Source: Pyricularia pennisetigena (lineage: Eukaryota; Ascomycota; Sordariomycetes; Magnaporthales; Pyriculariaceae). From it: 64,000 nt of DNA. The notes below the pieces were generated by a model that searched no databases, had not been told where the DNA came from, and saw only the letters and a program-made list of their open reading frames with translations. The position numbers and the translations under genes were made by a program. The stretch is taken from positions 3,322,408 through 3,386,407 of the forward strand of contig NC_043744.1 of NCBI RefSeq assembly GCF_004337985.1, written 5' to 3'. Positions within the stretch are counted from its first letter, which is position 1; the number at the start of each line of letters is the position of its first letter. This document shows, in pieces, positions 58,052 to 64,000 of the stretch.

Positions 58052-59131
58052 CTACTTGGAAGAACTCTGCATTTCGTTACCCTCCTCCATCCCCGAACCG
58101 CTCTTCCCAAGATCAAGATACGACCTGTCGTCCACCGGCGGCGCAACGTTCAGCTCGCCCCTGTAGATCTCCAGGATCGATATTACGGGCAGGATCAGCA
58201 GGAGCACAGACAGCAGCTGGCCAAAACTCCACTCCTTCTCCCCGGAGTCCGCCATGGGCACGGCCGGGTCGCCAAAGGCCTGCGAGATGAGAATGACGCG
58301 GACGATGGCGCCGATGCCGACGGCCGCCATGAAGACGCTGCCCACGACCTGGACGATCTTGTAGAAGCGCTGGCCGCGGCTGTGCAGGTACCAAGTCGCC
58401 AGGGCAAAGACGACAATGTTGCCAACCATGACGGCCCCCGTGCCGATGTAGCTGGCGATGGGGTTTTCGGGCGACGACTTGGCCAGGGGCGACTCTGCAT
58501 CCCAGACGCACGCGATGGGCAACGTCGGCTCGATGTTGTGGCTGATGCGGCGCAGGATATATGCGCCATATACGGAGCTGAGGATCAAGTTCACAAACAT
58601 CAGGAACTGACGTAGCCACCTGAGGAGCCAGTCGCGGCGGAAATCGTGAACCAGGGCGAGCAGTGTGGTGTTGTGTACTGCCATGGAGAGCAACGAAAGC
58701 ATCCAGATGAGGAAGAAGTGGTATGGCGACAGCCGGGCTGTCAAGGCGAGGCCAACCGACTGCAGGCCAATGCCCTGAAGGATCTGCTGGTCCGAATAGG
58801 ACGAGAGCAGTTTGCGGCGGATCGTATGCGGCTTGCAGTGGGCATCTTTTCGTCTGCACTCGATAAACTCTTGAAGTATCAAGGAAGAGGACATGCAAAT
58901 GGCTAGTAGTGCTGTGATAACAAAAGAAAGAATGACCTGTTTGGATGGCCAGCTGTGGTCAGTACGAAAGACTTGTCGTTCGCGGAACCCACAACACCAA
59001 AGTCAGAGGCAGGACGAGTAAGAGAGAGAGAGAGAAAAAAAAAAAAAAAAACATACACCAATACCACTTATTCCAGCGTTGCTCGCTATATTTTCTGGCA
59101 CCGTTGTGCAGTTGGCCTTTTCGAAAAACAT
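58052..59131 (-). CDS. Multi-pass membrane protein of unknown function, 319 aa
   Basis: Two exons on the minus strand. The first (59131-59057) is only 25 codons and the second runs 58936-58052; the 120-nt intron is GT-AG. Joining them gives MFFEKANCTTVPENIASNAG, then GIGVILSFVITALLAIC as the first membrane helix. About seven hydrophobic segments follow, with FFLIWMLSLLS, RQFLMFVNLILSS and a C-terminal QLLSVLLLILPVISILEIYRG. An N-glycosylation site (NCT) lies in the short N-terminus, suggesting it faces outside. The layout resembles a 7-TM protein but lacks the PTH11 family signatures. I do not recognise a named family. The intron has a T15 tract directly after its donor. Confidence 0.78.
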
Positions 59132-60819
59132 GGCGAGCCGATTGTTGGTGTCGATTCCTGATAAAAACGATCAACTTCTATGCTTCAATCGGCGCAAAAA
59201 TCAGGGTGTTGATGTTGTTTTTATTTTGACCCGCTAATGCGCGAACGGCGGCGCGTTTGGTATCTGACTACTGCAGGCTTTGGTGCGGACAGTGAGGCTC
59301 AAGCGTGAGAGCCGCGGATGCAGTTGGCGGGTTCCGGCATCCAGACGCAGTTTTGTTTGGACAGTTGGTCAACGGCCCAGAGAACCAAAGGGAAAATAAT
59401 TTTCAAAGGGAGAATAAGTGCCGTTGAATCGTAAAAGACTAAAGAAAGGGTAACCAGGTCCCATTTGCGCCAGCAGTCTGGGATGCGATAAATGCAGATC
59501 GCCCTCCGCATTATGGGAACGCAAAGTAGTGGGCTTGGCGGCCCCTCGTTTTGTCTGCCTTTGGTGCCTGCGAATGGCTAAAGCCTGATGACGTCGGCGC
59601 CAAAAACAGCACCAAGGACCCCTGGTTTGCCTGGTCGATTGGGCTTGGCAGCGGTAGTGGCAGATGGGTCCCTGCAAGGATGCAGTGGCTTGGGCCCTGA
59701 GCTCCACCGGCTTCACTGGCTGTCGGCATCCCGACGCCGCCTCTTGGCTGCGCCTCGCTCGTGCACCCCCAATCAAGCCGTTTTTGCCATTCGCATTGAT
59801 TGCCTCGCCATTGAAACACATGCTCAATCAAGCGCTCATGATGTCCTCCAATCAGACCAGCAAGCGATTACTGCGATCCGATGCGCCAGATTTTCGGTCG
59901 TTCTGATCACTTTGGAGAAGGTTTGTTGACACCAGACAAACCCTCAATTCGTTGTGACCAACACGCTGGGACATGCGCGATTAGGACGAATTCATGACAC
60001 GGAGTGTCTTACTAGGCCCACCGTTGTCTGATGTCTGATGCGCCAGCTATGTGTCCATACAAGTTACAGACAGATTCTTGGGGCATTAGTAAGAAAATCC
60101 AATATATTGAAGACTGCTTACCACTGCCGTCTGTTTCTTTTTTTTTTTCTTTTTTTTTTTTTTTCTCTCTCTCTTTCTTCCCCTGAGCCTCTGTAGCCGG
60201 GGTTTCTGCTGTAAAAGTACTTGCGTAGATATCTAGATACCGTTTACGGCAGATTAGGAACATTCCTACTAGACTCGCTCTTAACCATGCATTCTCTTGA
60301 CCAGCCTCGTAGGAACTCTTTCCGGTTTTACGTTTGGTCTCAGTTCACAGTTTGTTAATACAAAACGGCTTTATATTCCACTGAATCGATCCTCATCAAG
60401 ACCAAGGTACCTCGGGAAAGCTCTAAGAGAATACATCTCTGCCTCAATCTGCTCTTTTCTGATGTTTCCTTTTCCGTCATATTTATATAACAAAGTACAA
60501 ATACTCTTTCCACACGTTGCAGCAGAACTAGACACTGCGACAGGGGCCATCGGCTCACTCATTCTAGGAACGCGGAAAAAAGAAAAAATGAAAATAACCA
60601 AGTCTTCATACGTGCAGATAAAAATTCATGAATAAACTAACCATTGAACCTTCGGTTAATAAGGTAAATGCCAAGTTCGTCCCATCGCACGGATATGAGA
60701 CTGACCAGAAGCATAAAAGGGCGAGTGTCCAGCTGGCGGAATCTCTGCATTGCCAGTAAAAAGTGGAGGGGAATAAAAACAGGCATAAAGATAAGAAAGA
60801 CTACAAAAGAAAGCAGAAT
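59132..60819. other. Intergenic
   Basis: About 1.7 kb. Contains a T/CT-rich tract around 60136-60178. Frames in 59,300-59,930 have no domain support. Nothing else is seen. Confidence 0.55.
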
Positions 60820-62257
60820 TTATTTCTCGAAATAGAACTGGCCCAAACGATCGCCAGAGGTTCCAGCGGACTCCAAAACTGGTCCGCTGCCTCCAACTCG
60901 CGAATCTTCTTCGTTTAACCGTTGGAATATGCGCTCGGCAGCTTCTCGCGACGTGGGTGACGTCGGTTGATGTGTTTGCTGCAGAGTCTGCTGGCGATGT
61001 GATAGGTCACCATGCTGCTGCGACTGCGAGATAGGCAAAGGACTGCGTGTGGAAGTGTCGACGAAAACGTCATCGTCACCAGGAGCAACGCCCGTTTTTG
61101 CAGCTCCGTCTGTAGCAACTCCACCGACCATTCTTGCATCTTGCCGCTCCTGAGCAGCCGACGCAGCAAGGGGCATGTCGCTAACACCGGCATCCGGTAG
61201 AGCGACCTGTCTGACAGTGTCCCTCCTGGCGGCAGGGGCGGTTGACGTGGACCCAGATCCCGCAGTCGCGGTGGTTGAAGCAGCCACGCCACCGGCGGCG
61301 CTGGTATCGCTGATGCCTGAACTGCTGCGCTCAAGCTGCCATCGCGCAAACGCCATAGCGCCCGCCGAACTGGTGCCTGGCACCGGCCTGCGCTGGTAGA
61401 TGGGTCCACTGACTGTGCTGCCGGCGCCCTCGCCAAAGCCGACCAAACTCGCGTTGCCGTCATCGCTCATTCGGTCGTCGAAGCCGCCAACAGAGCGAGT
61501 CGCGAGATCTTCATCCATCGGGTCGAGCGCCTCGCTCCTGGCTCCCCCGCCGCCAATGGCGCTGCGCGACCCACCCCCACCAATGCTGCTTATGCCGCCC
61601 CCGACGCTGACCGAGTCGTTTGTGCGGAAGTTGGTATCCATGCTACGCATATCCTCGTCTTCCACATCGTCCATCATTTCCCGGTCGCCTCCGTCAAGGG
61701 TACGTCCGTCTCCGCTCGATGTTGCTGAGGCCGTGCCGACGGTGCTCATCTTAGTCGAGGCAACCGGCTGGCCGTTGGCGTCGAAATATGCAGGCGCAGT
61801 CGGTGCGTTCTGCCCAAAGTTGCCGGAGGTGGGTGTTGTTTGGGCGTTTGGATTCGGGCCGCCACGCAGAGCAGTGAGGTTAGAGAGCCCAGCGAGGCGC
61901 GAGATGCGGTCGGCACGCTCAGCCTCAAGACTGTTTGTTGAGGCCTGGGATTGGTGTCCGCGATGGGGTCCGTTATGCTGGGCGTGGCCGCGGTGGCCGT
62001 CTTTGATGGCCGTTGTGGAAAGCGTAGAAAGGGAGGTTGTAGTACTCGTTGGCGTGCCACTAGTAGGCAAAAGCTTAGCTCGCTGCGCTCCGGTGCAAAC
62101 AACGGCGGCATGCCGGGTGTGAAACGGGAAAGCCAACCAAACAGAATACTCACGGCATATCAGAGGGCGTATCGGGGTTGGATGGCGGCGGTTGTGGGAT
62201 GTTGATCAGCATTGGATGTGCCGCTTGCGAGGGCTGCTGCATCTTGGTCGTTTCCAT
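60820..62257 (-). CDS. Low-complexity, probably nuclear protein of unknown function, 447 aa
   Basis: Two exons, 62257-62154 and 62059-60820; the 94-nt intron begins GTGAGT, has a GCTAAG branch-like site and ends CTACTAG. The protein starts METTKMQQPSQ, with a Pro-rich stretch. It is then Ser/Thr/Gly/Ala-rich with a few denser segments: ERADRISRLAGLSNL, an acidic patch DREMMDDVEDEDM, YFDANGQPVASTKM, and a C-terminal ERIFQRLNEEDSR. No membrane segment or signal peptide. Composition suggests a largely disordered regulatory protein. A family cannot be named from sequence alone. The first exon is short, so the start could be missed in automatic annotation; Met6 is an alternative start. Confidence 0.7.
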
Positions 62258-63278
62258 TGCGCCGAATAGCTCTTGCTTGTCTCGCCGATCAAATTATTCG
62301 AGGTCTGGTCGCAGGATCACTCTGATAAAACCAATTAACCAACTTTTAGTGCTAGTTTCAGTAAGTTTCCTAGGTGACTTGCGATATCGGTAGAGTGGTG
62401 ACTTTTGGGACGAAGAGATTACAAGTTACGATGCTCGGTTGAGTGATCTCCAGCTTGGGACACGACGAGATGGAAATGCGTGGGGAAGAAAGCGTCACCA
62501 AGAGCAGGTGGGGCTTTTCAAGGTTGGCTGGAGCAGGCAGCCAACGGGAATAGAAGGTGACAACCTGGGGGATGATGCCACACACGTGATCTTGTGGGCA
62601 GCACTAACAAAGCAACAGGAAAAAGCTGAAAGCAATCAGATGAAGTGATGTAAGGTGTTTAAGGCCATGATGGCTACAATTGATGCTCGTCCAGACGTGA
62701 GCTTCGAATGCTTGAGCTGCAACCCTGTTAGCGCCTCACGAATAAGAGAGCCGTATTGCATGAATGTTAATGTTGGGCAGGTTATCGTCGCCCAAATAAC
62801 TCAATGCATCTCGCCGCAATGCGACAAAAAGGACGCGACATGATTTGATTGATTGCTACCTCCAAGTCTCCCTGGCCAGATACGTAGGGACCTGGGTACG
62901 TGCCTATCCACAAAGTATGACAAGGAGAAGTTGGTATGACGTAATCGTACTCCCCCAGCTCCAATTTTTGGCTGCTCCTGGCTGCATCTTTGGAGCTCCG
63001 CCAACCCCACAATCAGAGCAGCGCGAATCGTCCGTCAGTGGCATTTTGCTCATGGCTTTTGTCGTGTAGCACACGATTTCTTGCAATCTTTTTTTTATTT
63101 TTGTTCTTGTTTGCTTTTCCTTCGTTGCTACTCCCAAGAAAACATTCCTGGGTAGGAACCTAAGCTGCGAAAGTAGTGCATTTCCATCGAACCGCGTTCC
63201 ACCTGAATGCCCTCAGACTCTGGTTGCTGAGTTGGTTGACAAAAACCCTTGATCTCTTCCCAAGTGACCTTCCCGCCA
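62258..63278. other. Intergenic upstream of the low-complexity gene
   Basis: About 1 kb, mostly the promoter of the 447-aa gene and the 3' flank of the Dabb gene. Nothing else is seen. Confidence 0.55.
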
Positions 63279-63806
63279 TCAAAAGACCCCAGGAGTAAAG
63301 TCGATAACCTGCACCTTTGATGCAATTCCCAGGCTGCCGACGAGCTCTAGATGCGCGGGATCCTTCTGGTTGTAATAATCCCGATCTTCCGCATTCTCGA
63401 ACTCGCAGACGAAGGCGTATTTAATTCCGCCCTATATCGTCCCAACAGTGTCAGTCCCGAAGTCGACATTATAGATGGCTGCTGGTTTTTTTTTTTTTTT
63501 GTTCTAGAATAAGAGTGACGGCTTAAAGGGCTGGACGATAACATACATTGAGGCCTACTGGACTGTTATCGACGCCTCCCACCGCCGACTTGATGTATGG
63601 CTTGTTCGTTGTCGGGTGGATGCACTTGTCCTTTAACGCCAGCATTCCCTTGCAGACCTATATCCCGGAAATCAAGTGCCACTGTCAGCATTCGTTGACA
63701 AAGCCAGCTCAGTAGTGTCCTGTGTGACACGGAGGCTTACGCTGTCGACCTCCCCCGCCGTTGCGGAGTCCTTGAAGGAGAACAGCACAACATGAACGAC
63801 GGTCAT
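63279..63806 (-). CDS. Stress-responsive A/B-barrel (Dabb) domain protein, with apparent one-base frameshift
   Basis: Three exons on the minus strand: 63806-63741, 63657-63547 and 63432-63279, with GT-AG introns of 83 and 114 nt. The translation reads MTVVHVVLFSFKD, then CKGMLALKDKC, KPYIKSAVGG, NSPVGLN, YAFVCEFENAEDRDYY, DPAHLELVGSL and VIDFTPGVF. These are all landmarks of a roughly 110-residue Dabb domain, including the HxxxFxF start and the RDYY...DPAH pair. Exons 1 and 2 join in phase, but exon 3 is 154 nt: after GGIK the frame must shift by one base, in a run of four A (63420-63423), to continue as YAFV. This may be a sequencing error or a real lesion. Dabb proteins are small dimeric barrels, some acting as cyclases or stress proteins; the role here is unknown. 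Confidence 0.75.
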
Positions 63807-64000
63807 TGTTACTTTTTAAAGAGTGTTTTGGAGTGTAATGATAAAGAAGTTGGTAAGAAGATGAATGGTGAGCGTCCTGTTGGACAGAGCAGTAGTTACC
63901 TATGGAGCAGCTTATCTCATTTTATACCATTGGTGCCACATTGCCACTCTGTGCTGGACCAGATCCAGACGGGGTCATCAATGCTTTCCACTTTACTCGC
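63807..64000. other. Upstream region of the Dabb gene
   Basis: Short 5' flank cut by the window edge. A TTTATACC-like stretch (63919-63930 region) may hold promoter elements on either strand; evidence is weak. Confidence 0.3.

Overview
The window looks like a filamentous ascomycete chromosome, most likely a plant-associated Sordariomycete. The basis is short GT-AG introns (about 60-150 nt), a highly reducing polyketide synthase, PTH11-like 7-TM receptors, a PL1 pectate lyase, a Crh-type GH16 protein with CBM18 modules, and small secreted proteins. Genus is inference. No homology search was possible; gene models were built by joining reading frames across canonical splice sites.

Layout. 0-12 kb: the 5' part of a highly reducing PKS (minus, cut by the window edge), a PTH11-like receptor (plus) and a BAHD-type acyltransferase (minus), separated by long gene-free DNA that holds two sequencing gaps. 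15-27 kb: a well-populated block with the proteasome activator BLM10/PA200 (1,968 aa), a membrane-anchored LigB/DODA-type dioxygenase and a secreted choice-of-anchor-B protein. 28.8-36.3 kb: a five-exon cytochrome P450, a pectate lyase and a second, intronless P450 of the ent-kaurene-oxidase-like type. 36.3-42.9 kb: an AT-rich, gene-poor island with a broken LysM gene and one small secreted protein whose cysteine layout resembles MAX effectors. 43-50 kb: a secreted serine protease, a second small secreted cysteine-containing protein, an intron-containing tRNA-Arg(ACG), a mitochondrial-carrier remnant, and two genes sharing the N-terminal pattern M-C-x8-W-x-C-G-H. 51-64 kb: GH16-CBM18x3 protein, a second PTH11-like receptor, a 319-aa membrane protein of unknown function, a low-complexity 447-aa protein, and a Dabb-domain gene with an apparent one-base frameshift.

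Several genes fit host surface sensing and cell-wall interaction (receptors, pectate lyase, chitin-binding protein, LysM relic, protease, effector candidates). The PKS, acyltransferase and P450s could be parts of secondary metabolism, but the conserved BLM10 gene and long gaps between them argue against one tight cluster in the part seen here. A recurring feature is a long T homopolymer directly after the 5' splice site in six introns of five unrelated genes.
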